Origin: an uncultured Clostridia bacterium
GTDB lineage: Bacteria > Bacillota > Clostridia > Peptostreptococcales > Anaerovoracaceae
Reading direction: 5' to 3'
DNA: 26,562 bases
Assembly: GCA_934255435.1 (NCBI GenBank)
Contig: CAKQNZ010000008.1
Location: 1 to 26,562, forward strand
This document shows positions 15,703-24,830 of this stretch, in pieces. The position numbers and the translations under genes were made by a program. A model generated the notes under the pieces. That model was given only the letters and a program-made list of their open reading frames with translations, was not told the DNA's origin and made no database searches. The stretch's first letter is position 1. Each line of letters begins with the position of its first letter.

Positions 15703-17100
15703 ATGAAAAAATTTTTTAAGATCATTTTAGCAATCGTACTGGCTGCTGCCGTTATCGCAGGCATCACTTCATTCATATATACAAAGTCTGACGACTACAC
15801 CAGTGATACTATCCCTGAGAATACAAAGATAAACGGTTACGACTGTTCCGGTCTGACGTTCAGCGAAGCTGAGAAGAAACTGGCAAAAGAATGGAACAGC
15901 CGTCATATCATCGTGACCGGATCTCTCAATGAGAAGATCGCAGGCTTCACGGATTTCGGCTGTACATATGATATATCGGATCAGCTTGAGACACTGAAGC
16001 ACGACAATATCGTTCTGGCTGCAGTGAACCACTATTTCCATGTACCCGTTTCTTTTGATGTCGCAATGAAGATAAAAGACTACGACAAAAAGTTCAAAAA
16101 GAAAGTCGTAGCATCGGATTTTCTCAATGAACCGGGTTCGCAGAAAAGCGTAAACGCATATGTCGATCTTTCCGACCCGGATTTCGGCATCGTCAAGGAG
16201 GTCTACGGCAGCAAACCCGATGAAGACAAATTCTTCAAGGATCTGCTGCACCATATCGAGACAGGCGAAATGAAGCTGGAATACGACAACAAGAACTACT
16301 ATTCTGCACCTGAGATCACAGCAGAAAGCGAATCTCTGCTGGACTACCAGGAATTCTGCCGCAAATATCTTTCCCAGAAGATAACATATGAACTCGGCGA
16401 TGATACTTTCACACTGTCTGCAAAACAGCTGAGCAAACTTCTGAAGGATGATCTTTCAGGTGATCCTGACGAGGAGGCTGTCAAAGAATATGTGGCAGGT
16501 CTTGCCGAAAAATACGACAATGTCGGCATAGCGCACGAGTTCACGTCTCTCACCGGCAAGAAGGTAAGCGTCACCGGCGGTACATACGGCTGGGAGATAG
16601 CGCAGCAGGATGAGACCAACAAACTCATCGAAAATATAAAATCCCACAAGGATGTTTCCCGCAAACCTGTATACTACGTTGCAGGCTACGGTGAATACAG
16701 CAACGACCTTGGCGACACATATATAGATGTAGACGTCACTGCACAGAAAGTAAACTTTTTCAAAAAAGGCAAGCTGGTATTCTCGTCAAGCTGTGTCACA
16801 GGCTGCAAAGCCACAGGTCACACCACCGACATAGGCACCTACTACATCATCAACAAAGTGCGTGACGTGGTTCTTAAAGGAGACAACGGCGACGGCACAC
16901 AGTACGCCAGCCCTGTAAAATACTGGCTTGGCGTGACATGGACCGGTCAGGGATTCCACGACGCTGACTGGAGGAACAAATTCGGAGGCAAGATATGGCT
17001 CACCAGCGGCAGCCACGGATGTATCAACATGCCGCCTAAGAAAATGCCTTCCTTCTACGAAAAGGCCGAAGTAGGCATACCGGTAGTGCTGCACTACTGA
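15703..17100 (+). CDS. Membrane-anchored L,D-transpeptidase (YkuD) with VanW-type peptidoglycan-binding region
   Basis: The 465-residue enzyme should crosslink peptidoglycan stems or link proteins to them outside the membrane. Residues ~5-27 are one hydrophobic segment after MKKFF, an uncleaved anchor or signal. Residues ~40-330 resemble the repeated PG-binding domain found before YkuD domains (INGYDCSGLTFSEAEKKL). The C-terminal YkuD domain (~340-465) ends with the catalytic motif SHGCINMP, H438 and C440. Start ATG 15703 is fixed by the signal, but no good ribosome binding site precedes it. It is alone on the plus strand, with a strong terminator after it. L,D-crosslinks make walls resistant to many beta-lactams in general; the role here is not known. 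Confidence 0.93.
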   Translation: MKKFFKIILAIVLAAAVIAGITSFIYTKSDDYTSDTIPENTKINGYDCSGLTFSEAEKKLAKEWNSRHIIVTGSLNEKIAGFTDFGCTYDISDQLETLKHDNIVLAAVNHYFHVPVSFDVAMKIKDYDKKFKKKVVASDFLNEPGSQKSVNAYVDLSDPDFGIVKEVYGSKPDEDKFFKDLLHHIETGEMKLEYDNKNYYSAPEITAESESLLDYQEFCRKYLSQKITYELGDDTFTLSAKQLSKLLKDDLSGDPDEEAVKEYVAGLAEKYDNVGIAHEFTSLTGKKVSVTGGTYGWEIAQQDETNKLIENIKSHKDVSRKPVYYVAGYGEYSNDLGDTYIDVDVTAQKVNFFKKGKLVFSSSCVTGCKATGHTTDIGTYYIINKVRDVVLKGDNGDGTQYASPVKYWLGVTWTGQGFHDADWRNKFGGKIWLTSGSHGCINMPPKKMPSFYEKAEVGIPVVLHY

Positions 17101-17135
17101 TGATCTGCACGGCAGAGATATAGCACACGATGATA

Positions 17136-17174
17136 AAACGAGCGTATGGTTCACTGAAAACCATACGCTCGTTT
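17136..17174. terminator. Strong bidirectional terminator
   Basis: Perfect 16-bp arms AAACGAGCGTATGGTT (17136-17151) and AACCATACGCTCGTTT (17159-17174) enclose a 7-base loop. T-rich sequence flanks both sides, so it can end both the plus-strand transpeptidase and the minus-strand surface protein transcripts. Confidence 0.92.
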
Positions 17175-17187
17175 CTGTTGTTATATA

Positions 17188-20100
17188 TTATTTTACTTTT
17201 ACTCTGACTAAGGATGTATAAGGTCCGTAGACTTTCCTGCCGCTCACTGTTCTGTAAGCTCTTGACTTGACATAGTATGTCCTGCCTTTTTTCAGGCTTT
17301 TCACAGTGTACTTCACCTTTGAGCTGCCATTCACGGTTTTGCTCTTAAAACCGGAGCTCTTCTTAGTAGAGTAATATACTGTGTAGCCTGATGCTCCGCT
17401 GACTTTCTTCCAGCTTGCGGTAAATGACTTCTTTCCTGCCTTGACTTTGAAGCCGGACTGCTTTGACGGCACCGGTTTTGCTGACTTCACAGCTGTATAT
17501 TCACCGGCGTAGCGGGTATCACTGCTTTCCACTTTGTAGCCTCTGACTTTGAAATAGTATGTCTTTCCTGTAGTCAGACCTGTGAAGGTGTAGCTGCGGG
17601 CCGATGATTTCAGCGTCGCTTTCTTTGTATAGGAACCATCTTTCGATGTGCTGTAGAACACTTCGTAGCCGGCAGCCCCGGAAACTCCGCTCCATGATAC
17701 CTTCACCTGATTGTATGCAGCAGACGCAGCCTTGAAGCTGCCCGGTGCATTCATCTTCTTCACAGTCACTTTGCATACGGCAGTCACATCGCCTCTGGCA
17801 ATAGTAGCGGTGATATTTGCTGTACCGCTTTTCCTGCCTGTCACGGTTATCTTCTTTCCGACCGCAGAAGATACTGTAACTGTGCTTTCGTCATCTGTCT
17901 CCCAGTACACAGGGTATTCCCTGCTTCCATAGTTCGTCACACTGGCTGCCAGTGTCCCGCTCTGGGCCGTGCTGATAACAAGATCCTCTGAGCTTAGCGT
18001 CATCTCCACCATCGGCAGGAGCCTGAAAGAGTTCCATCCGGCTGCAGCCTCATAGGCTTCCGATGAACCCGGAGGTATCCTGATACCTGTGACCTGCTCA
18101 GGGAATATCTGACCGTTCATTTCAGTCGGCGCATCCATGCCAGCCACTACTGTTTCCGACAGTCTTACACACTCTCCGAATGCGCCGTTACCGATGCTCT
18201 GCAGTCCTGAAGGCAACACCAGATCCCTGAGATTGCTGCAGCCGTAGAAACATCCGCCTCCCACGGTCACTGTAGAATCCGGCAGGCTGATGCGATCTCT
18301 GAAGGTATTGGCGTTGCATTTGTTGTCTTCGAAGGCTGTGCCCGACAGATCTATGGTAGTAGCTGCAAGGAAATGAGTTTTGAGATATTTCGTGATGTCG
18401 CTGTTCCTGGCAAGATACACACCCTCAGGACTTGTTATCACAAGGTCGCTGACGCTGCTTTCCGAAAGGCCTTTTTCCTTCAGTGCATTTTCTGCCGATG
18501 CTTCCAGCGTACCTGGCTCCGTGATCCTGACTTTTAGTATATTCCTTTTGTTTTCTTCAAGGGTGAACTTCTTCCATCCTGATTGTCCTGCGTAGTCTTC
18601 TCTGCAGCTGTAAGGTACTCTGACAGTTTTCACTGATGACGGCTCGTCTCCGTCTTTGCCGGTGAAAGCATCGCCGGCTGTTCTGCCTGACGTGGTGTAT
18701 GCAGGCGGCGACACGCTTTTCAGCTCCAGCACTGAGTCCATCGAAGTGCATCCTGCAAAAGCGCCTCCATCTATCCTTTCAAGGGACGCTGGCAGCACTA
18801 CTGACTTCAGTTTGCTGCAGTTATAGAAAGCATGCTGTCCTATTACAGAAAGGCCTTCCGGCAGCACGACTTTTTCCAAAGCAGTCCTGCCTTTGAAGGC
18901 CGAGTCCTTCAGCTTGCCAAGCGACGCATTTCCCAGGTCAAGGTTTTTCAGTGCAGGCAGTGAAGCCATGTAGTCCACGTCTTCATCGCTGATACGACCG
19001 CCTCCTGCCGTAACGACTTTAAGATCCGTGATCCTGTCCTCGCTTTGTCCTGAATCAGCCAGCACTTTGTCCATCACCTGCGAGACTCTGGTGTCTGCAT
19101 CTGGCAGTGCTATGGCAGTGACTCCGCTGGCAGACACCACACTGACTTTCCTGTAACCTGTGATGCTGCCGTCTTTGACTGAGGTTGCCTTTATCCAGAC
19201 ATCACCGCTGTATACTGCAGTCCACTTTCCTGACTTTTCATCTATTACAAGGTTTTCTGCAGGCTCATCCTTTGATGGATCATCCATATCAGCTCTTGTG
19301 ACAGCGGACCATGTGACCTTCTTGTAGCCTGCATCGTCAGGTATAGTGCTGACTTCTGCAGACACGCTGCCCTGATCCCCTGCAGCCACCTTGTCCGGTA
19401 TGTCCTTTACAGATATGCTGTTTATCTTCCAGTTCACAGAGGTCTTGAAAACCTTTATGGCGTTGTAAAGTTTCTCTGCTGCTTTTTTCTTTTCATCATC
19501 GCCGGCATTCTCTGCAGATCTGGCACTGGATATGGCTTTCTGGAAATCATCCCATGCTGATACAGGGTAATATCCCGGCTCCATGTCGCTTATCCTGTCT
19601 TTGTTTGCAGATGTCATCTCGTCTGCCTGTTTCAGCATCGCTGTAAGATCGCTCTTTGAAGGGACTCCGAAAGCGCCTTTGACAGTGAATCTGAACTTCA
19701 CAACCCTGCCAAGTATCTTGGCCGGGTTGTTGCCACAGAGATCTCTGCCGAAGACCAGCACATAATCACCGCTTGGCAGTACGCCTTCATCCACCTTGAT
19801 ATATACTTCTGAGCTTTTGTATGTACCGTGATTGTTCAGCTCTCCGGTGATATTGGCACCAAGGAACTGCAGATCGCCTTCACCGCTGTCATATTCAGCA
19901 ACGACATTCTCCTCATCCTCATCATATATCTTTATCACCGGCATGTTGTTCTTCCTGAAACCTTCTTCATTGAAATTGTTCATGCCTGCTGTCATGGTGA
20001 ATGTAAAGCATATATCTGTCGTACCGTCTATGGGCTGGTTTATCTGATTGAGATAGTATTCGCTGGTCCGCTCCAGCAGCGTGATATCCGACGGTACGAG

Positions 20101-20265
20101 CATCTGCATCGTATTGCCGCCACCTGTATTATCGTCTGCCGGCTGAAAACCGTAACTTGAGTCTGCGAACACCATATGCGGCAGCATCATTATCACGACA
20201 GCTGCTGCCGCAAGCAGCCATATCAGACTGCTGTACTTTTTATCATATATCGTCTTTCCTGTCAT
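17188..20265 (-). CDS. Secreted surface protein with leucine-rich, BIG2 and FN3 domains
   Basis: The protein has 1025 residues. A signal peptide occupies 1-34 (MTGKTIYDKKYSS, hydrophobic core, cut after MVFA). A novel-looking N-terminal domain runs to ~200, then a helical FIVAR-like segment (~205-275) and a BIG2-like domain (~283-378). Two BspA-type leucine-rich blocks (~385-565 and ~585-750) are copies of one module, each with AF..C..L..V.LP units and ending in a W-x-x-F motif. A BIG2 domain (~755-837) and two FN3-like domains (838-930, 932-1025) complete it. There is no LPXTG, SLH or C-terminal membrane anchor; the very basic last domain may hold it to wall polymers (inference). ATG 20265 has AAGGAG 2 bases upstream. 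Role unknown, probably adhesion or wall binding. Confidence 0.88.
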   Translation of the reverse strand: MTGKTIYDKKYSSLIWLLAAAAVVIMMLPHMVFADSSYGFQPADDNTGGGNTMQMLVPSDITLLERTSEYYLNQINQPIDGTTDICFTFTMTAGMNNFNEEGFRKNNMPVIKIYDEDEENVVAEYDSGEGDLQFLGANITGELNNHGTYKSSEVYIKVDEGVLPSGDYVLVFGRDLCGNNPAKILGRVVKFRFTVKGAFGVPSKSDLTAMLKQADEMTSANKDRISDMEPGYYPVSAWDDFQKAISSARSAENAGDDEKKKAAEKLYNAIKVFKTSVNWKINSISVKDIPDKVAAGDQGSVSAEVSTIPDDAGYKKVTWSAVTRADMDDPSKDEPAENLVIDEKSGKWTAVYSGDVWIKATSVKDGSITGYRKVSVVSASGVTAIALPDADTRVSQVMDKVLADSGQSEDRITDLKVVTAGGGRISDEDVDYMASLPALKNLDLGNASLGKLKDSAFKGRTALEKVVLPEGLSVIGQHAFYNCSKLKSVVLPASLERIDGGAFAGCTSMDSVLELKSVSPPAYTTSGRTAGDAFTGKDGDEPSSVKTVRVPYSCREDYAGQSGWKKFTLEENKRNILKVRITEPGTLEASAENALKEKGLSESSVSDLVITSPEGVYLARNSDITKYLKTHFLAATTIDLSGTAFEDNKCNANTFRDRISLPDSTVTVGGGCFYGCSNLRDLVLPSGLQSIGNGAFGECVRLSETVVAGMDAPTEMNGQIFPEQVTGIRIPPGSSEAYEAAAGWNSFRLLPMVEMTLSSEDLVISTAQSGTLAASVTNYGSREYPVYWETDDESTVTVSSAVGKKITVTGRKSGTANITATIARGDVTAVCKVTVKKMNAPGSFKAASAAYNQVKVSWSGVSGAAGYEVFYSTSKDGSYTKKATLKSSARSYTFTGLTTGKTYYFKVRGYKVESSDTRYAGEYTAVKSAKPVPSKQSGFKVKAGKKSFTASWKKVSGASGYTVYYSTKKSSGFKSKTVNGSSKVKYTVKSLKKGRTYYVKSRAYRTVSGRKVYGPYTSLVRVKVK

Positions 20266-20294
20266 TGCTCCTTCCTTGTCTGTTTCTGAAAAGA

Positions 20295-20320
20295 GCCGCC
20301 ATAAAAATTCTCATGGCGGC
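20295..20320 (-). terminator. Hairpin between the two surface protein genes
   Basis: GCCGCCAT (20320-20313) and ATGGCGGC (20302-20295) form a perfect 8-bp GC-rich stem on the minus strand, followed by TCTTTTC. It lies between the two genes and probably ends or attenuates the upstream transcript; the T run is short. Confidence 0.6.
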
Positions 20321-20359
20321 CCTTCTCTGCTTAGTTATATATTATTTATCATGAAAGCC

Positions 20360-23166
20360 TTATTTCTTTACTGTGACTTTCTTCGGTGCTGAGAAGTCAC
20401 TGAGTATCTGGTCGTCTCCTACCAGCTTGTATGACCTTACCTTGTACCAGTATGTCTTCTTTCCTTTGAGTTTCGTATCGTTGTATGTACCGCTCTTCGA
20501 TGCGTTCCTTGTAACGATCCTCTTGTAAGTGCCGTTCTTGCTTGTGGCTCTGTATACCTGGTATCTAGTAGCTCCCTTGACTTTCCTGTACTTCACTGTG
20601 GCCGACTTCTTGCCTGCCTTCACTGATGAGATACTTGTCTTCACAGGACTTACTCTTACAGTCACCTTGGCTGTCTTGCCGTTAGTCGTCTTAGCTGTGA
20701 TAGTCGTCTTGCCAGGCGCCACTGCCTTGATAGTTCCCTTTGAAGAAACCTTAGCTACCTTGCTGCTGGAAGTAGTCCATTTCACAGTCTTGTCTGTAGT
20801 GTCTGCCGGAGCTACTGCAGCTTTGACAGTCATGCTCTGGCCTGCTGCCAGCTTCACGTACTTAGTGCTGAGAGTGATCTTCGATGCCAGAACAGGTTTT
20901 ACTGTTACTTTGCATCTTGCTTCCACTTTGCTGTCTGCTTCTGACGATGCGATGATATATGCAGTACCCGGTTTTACAGCTGTGACGCTGCCATCCTGAT
21001 CTACAGTGGCTACCGACTCATCGCTGGAACTCCATCTGATGCTGTCGTCGGCTTCTTCTGCAATGTCTTTGTTCAGCTCTGCTTTCAGCGTGATCTTTTC
21101 ACCCTTTTCCAGGGATACTGATGTTTTGTCGATGGTCACGGTCCTGGCTGCGCCCATGGTATCGAAAGTCCACTGCGATGTCAGCCCTACAGGGAAATGG
21201 AATTTGCTTTCGTTGAAATACTGGCCCGTGTAGTACATACCGCCGTATCTCGGATTCGCAATGAGATCAGGTGTGCCTGTCAGCATGTATGTCTTTCCCT
21301 TTTTCAGTGTACCCTTAGGTACTGTGAGCTTTATAGTCGTTACAGACTTTGATTTCTCATTGTCATCATATGTGATGCTCGCCTTGTATCCGCCGTTTTC
21401 TTCCGATGCGATGACATCTCCTCTGCTGCCGTCTTCATTTACACTGCAGATGTTTATCTTTTTGAGGATGTTGCTCTCATAAGCAGTCTTTTCATCTTCT
21501 GTGAGATCTGCAGCAGCTGCCACAGGACCTTCAAGCTTCAGCGTGAAGCTGAGATCGCCGCTGGCGTTGAGTTTCTGTGAGATATTGTTCTCAAAGACGC
21601 TGCCGTTGTACTTCTGTGTCTCAACAGGATAGTCCAGAAGCTGCACTGTGCCTGACAGACCCTGAGGTTCGCTGCAGCCTGTCCAGCCGCTGTCTGTATC
21701 ACTGTCGCTGTCTGCACCAGTCACGTTTATAGTGCATTTGCCGATATATACTTTATCTGTTCTTGTTTCATTTTTGTAAAGGTATATGGTAGCTTTGCCG
21801 TTTTTTACAGCTTTCACAATATAAGGTCTCGGGAATGAATGCCGTGCTTCCTGACCTTCCCTGTATACCGGCGCTATGACGTCGGTATTGTCGCAGTCAA
21901 GGGTAATACCCGTCTGGTTCTGACCGTTCGTCAGTCTCGACCCGGTCCATTTCTTCCAGTTGAACTCGATGGTGTCCCCCTGCTCCTTCACGTTCCAGTC
22001 AAGAGACTCTATATGCTCATCGTTGTAATACACTCCGCTTGGCGGTATAGGCTTTACAACGAATGTATAATAGAACTTCACTGACGGATCTTCCTTCGAT
22101 GAAAGGACTATCCTTGTTTTTCCCGTTTTGACAGCTGTAACTTTTCCTGTCTCATCCACTGTTGCTATGGTTTCATCTTCTGAGGTGAATACTTTCGTGA
22201 AGGGTGCTTTTGATGTATATATTGTTATGTTCGAGCTGGTCTTGCCCTCGTATGCAGATATCTCATCTGTATATTCGCCGACAGTGACTTTGAGGTTGTC
22301 TATCTTGAAATCCGGATTATTTTTGTTTTTGATCTCGATCTCGCATGTACCTGTCTTCATCAGGAAATAATTCACTGAAAGTCTTGTATTGCTTCCCGTT
22401 ACAGTAATAGAGTCTGACGGTATGATACTTTCATCAGATGACTTTGCTTCAAAGTCGTCTTTGTTCATCGCAGGTCCGTTAGTGCTGAAGCTCGCACTGT
22501 TTCCTATGCCCACCTTTGCAGCGACTTCAGCATTTTCCCAGGTATATGTCGGGAGCACCACATCATACGCCCAGCTGAAGCTGATGCTGCTGTCACTCTT
22601 GTCTGTTACTGTGATTTTTGTCTTTCCCACTTTGAGACCTGTAGCATTGTAATTTCCAAATGAAGCTGCCATGCTCATGATATCAGGATCTTCCACCTTT
22701 ACATCGAAGTCGAAAGGCAGCTGCCCCGATGACAGAACTGTCAGCATTTTGCCGACAACAAGAGCCCGTTCTTCTCTTTCACTAACTGTCACTTTGCATG
22801 CTTCTGTTTTCACCGATTCATTGTTCTTGTTTGTGAGCGTGATGTCCGCTGTGCCTGCCTTGGCAGCGAAACATCTCACATTCAGTGTAGTTCCAGACAC
22901 AGTTATGCTGATATACTTCTCCGGTATGACAGTGCTGTCCGATGACGTCGCTGTGAAATCGTCGGCCGACAGATTTGATATATTCTCTGCTGTGGCGCTT
23001 AGAGTCACCACTGTGCCTACGTTTGCTGTTTTTTCAGCACTTGTCCATTTCACAGACGGGGCACTGCTTTCTGCGAATGCCATCTGCGGTATCATGGTCA
23101 TCAGCATCATCAGCGTGAGTACCATGCTGGTGACCAGTCTTGTGCGATAACTTTTTTTCTGTCCAT
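20360..23166 (-). CDS. Secreted BIG2/FN3 surface protein, start codon out of frame by one base
   Basis: The open frame runs from 23194 to 20360. It encodes a signal peptide (KKSYRTRLVTSMVLTL, ending MAFA), four BIG2-like units in the first ~385 residues, a distinct middle (~390-690) with an acidic SDSDTDSGW linker, two BIG2 domains (~695-855) and a basic FN3-like domain to the end. No LPXTG or SLH anchor is present. The only good start is ATG 23166 with AAGGAGG 7 bases upstream, but it reads MDRKKVIAQDW and stops at 23110. Seven A at 23158-23152 follow it; one more A, or a -1 slip, would give MDRKKSYRTRLV and a 935-residue protein. A TTG at 23194 is in frame but has no ribosome binding site and would read through the AAGGAGG. 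Confidence 0.82.
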
Positions 23167-23199
23167 TTTTGTTCCTCCTTGTTTCTGACAACAAAAACA

Positions 23200-23802
23200 G
23201 GACGTCACAACAAACATGTACTGTCCACGACGGTATGCGGTGCTTCGTATGGATACACCTGCATACACATCAGTGATGTGTACATCTTTATCGTTCTGTC
23301 CTTTCCAAAATGCGGGAGGCGATGCTATTTCCGAGGTCTTCGACCTGCCGTGCTGCGTTATATATGCCATTATACTGACTTTGTTCTCTACAGTCTTCTT
23401 TGCCTGCTTTTTTCGATTGTTTTTTTCGATCGTTTTATTATTTTCTTTCTGCTCATAGCTCAGGAGTAGAGATGTTCTGGCTGCCTCCCCGAACCGTTCT
23501 TCTATAACAGGCTCTTTCCAGCCTTGTTCCTCCCATACACGGAAAATATCAGGTACGCCGCTTCCTGCACGTTCGCCAATATTTATAAGGTTGAACATTT
23601 TCATCAATGCCTTGTTTCTTGGATCTGACTCTCCACCCCTGCGCATCTGATCTTTTCCTGTCCGGATATACCCCGGATTTTCAAACACGACACTGTTGCT
23701 GTCTTTCTTTATAACAACTCCTCGAGGGAGGAAAAAATCTGTATTCACAAGACAGTTTGCCAATGCCTCACGTATAGCCTTATGGACTGCTCCATGATCA
23801 GT
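23200..23802 (-). pseudogene. Remnant of an ATP-binding, RecG-related/AlbA_2-type regulator
   Basis: The translated frame contains HKAIREALANCLVNTDFFLP, then ENPGYIRTGKDQMRRGG, SDPRNKALMKMFNLINIGER and AGSGVPDIFRVWEE. This is the C-terminal ATPase-like domain (HATPase_c_4) of the large 'putative DNA-binding / ATP-dependent helicase RecG-like' family. These proteins are usually 400-500 residues with an N-terminal AlbA_2 domain, absent here: an in-frame TAA at 23805-23803 and unrelated AT-rich sequence precede the match. At the other end a winged-helix stretch (IMAYITQHGRSKTSEIA) breaks off and the frame drifts into the surface protein leader. The open frame 23763-23110 may still be read, but looks like a relic. 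Confidence 0.7.
23264..23282. repeat. 19-bp perfect palindrome, candidate operator
   Basis: TACACATCA (23264-23272), a single G, and TGATGTGTA (23274-23282) are exactly symmetrical. It is about 100 bases upstream of the surface protein start, within the decayed 3' part of the pseudogene. There is no T run, so a terminator is unlikely; a dimeric repressor site is plausible. Confidence 0.5.
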
Positions 23803-23999
23803 TTACATATAATACTTTTTATTATATTGCATCATAAATAAAATAACAATACAGACATAAATGAAACGGATTCCTTTCGATCGTGGCTTTTAAAATTCCT
23901 GCCCTGACGCCCCTGCAGGGAACAGAATACAGTCCGGATAATATAAAACTACCATCCGGACTGTGTTTTATGTTTTTTTCTATATACTGCTCATCATGG
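23803..23999. other. Non-coding stretch between gerQ and the pseudogene
   Basis: This interval is AT-rich near 23805-23860 and has a single clear structure, the hairpin at 23929-23964. The frame open on the minus strand from 24178 to 23822 is not gene-like: it overlaps gerQ and has no ribosome binding site or family resemblance. Confidence 0.5.
23929..23973 (+). terminator. Terminator-like hairpin, T run on the plus strand
   Basis: ACAGTCCGGAT (23929-23939) and ATCCGGACTGT (23954-23964) form a perfect 11-bp stem; GTTTTATGTTTTTTT follows on the plus strand. It lies past the gerQ stop, but gerQ is on the minus strand, where the exit side reads ATTCTGTTCCC. So the T run points away from the known gene. 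Confidence 0.6.
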
Positions 24000-24830
24000 T
24001 CAGTCAAGGCTCCATCTGTATTCCTGCGGCTGCTCACGCTGGCTCTGACCAGCCCTTCTGCCGGTGTCATAACTTTCTTCTGACTGCATCTGCCATTCCA
24101 TTTCTCTATTGACTTCAGGTGATGATGCTCTTCTCTGCATAGTATCATCTGCAGCTCTGTTCGTCTGCCTTGTTTCATTTACATTGTCATCGTATACACT
24201 ATCGGATCTACGGGACATGCGGCTCTGACTTCCTGCTCCGCTGGCAGATGATGACGTCTGCGAAGGACTGCTGACCGCAGTATCCATCGTCCTTGCCGAT
24301 GACGCCGCACTTTCTGCTGTACCTGCTGCATACGGAGGCCTTACGATCTCCTCATAGAATACCACCAGACTTTTTATACCGTAAAAATCTATTATCTGGA
24401 TATTATTGTTGAGATAATACTGCAGGACAATATAATTGATACCTACGCCTATGAGGAATCCGTCGTACTCCTCGATGCCATTCGTTCCCATGGAATAACT
24501 TATACGGACATATCTGCCGATCTGTGTACGAAGTATGCCGTTCATATACTGTATCGAGTTGTAATCCAGAAGTTCGCTGTATTCCGGAGGAAGCAGCGGA
24601 TTGTTAGGTACGCTGAATGTTGGATTGCTGGGGAGGACCAGCGGATAGAGATCCGAACCTCCTGTCAGATTGCCAGAAAGACCGTTTTCTGCCAGCGCAT
24701 CATTCCTTTCATCCACCATATTGTCGACTTTCTGCTGCTGCGACGCCGTCAGTTCACTGTCTGACAGCATAGATGTCATCTGGTCCCTGCCGATGTAGAT
24801 GGCGCTGTTGTTCGCCTGCTCTGTAGCCAT
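24000..24830 (-). CDS. gerQ: Spore coat protein GerQ with long disordered tail
   Basis: GerQ is an inner coat protein needed to place the cortex hydrolase CwlJ in the spore; in Bacillus it is crosslinked by transglutaminase. The conserved domain is at ~90-165: MNGILRTQIGRYVRISYSMG, EEYDGFLIGVGINYIVLQYY and IDFYGIKSLVVFYEEI. The protein has 276 residues, well above the ~180 of the Bacillus protein. The extra length is a ~110-residue tail rich in Ser, Arg, Gln and Asp, plus a polar N-terminal part. ATG 24830 has GAGGTGA just upstream. It follows cwlJ, its expected partner, on the same strand. Likely made in the mother cell under sigma-E, though I do not see a clear sigma-E promoter. Confidence 0.92.
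   Translation of the reverse strand: MATEQANNSAIYIGRDQMTSMLSDSELTASQQQKVDNMVDERNDALAENGLSGNLTGGSDLYPLVLPSNPTFSVPNNPLLPPEYSELLDYNSIQYMNGILRTQIGRYVRISYSMGTNGIEEYDGFLIGVGINYIVLQYYLNNNIQIIDFYGIKSLVVFYEEIVRPPYAAGTAESAASSARTMDTAVSSPSQTSSSASGAGSQSRMSRRSDSVYDDNVNETRQTNRAADDTMQRRASSPEVNREMEWQMQSEESYDTGRRAGQSQREQPQEYRWSLD

Noticed and set aside
23167..23194. TTG 23194 as the true start of the surface protein
   Set aside because: No ribosome binding site upstream, and it would translate through the AAGGAGG that clearly serves ATG 23166.
23177..23201. Hairpin hiding the surface gene ribosome binding site (CCTGTTT with AAACAAGG)
   Set aside because: Only 7 pairs with a bulged base and a weak stem; not strong enough to claim control of translation.
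23822..24178. 118-codon minus-strand frame overlapping the 3' end of gerQ
   Set aside because: Out of frame with gerQ inside the conserved gene's tail; no ribosome binding site or recognisable family.
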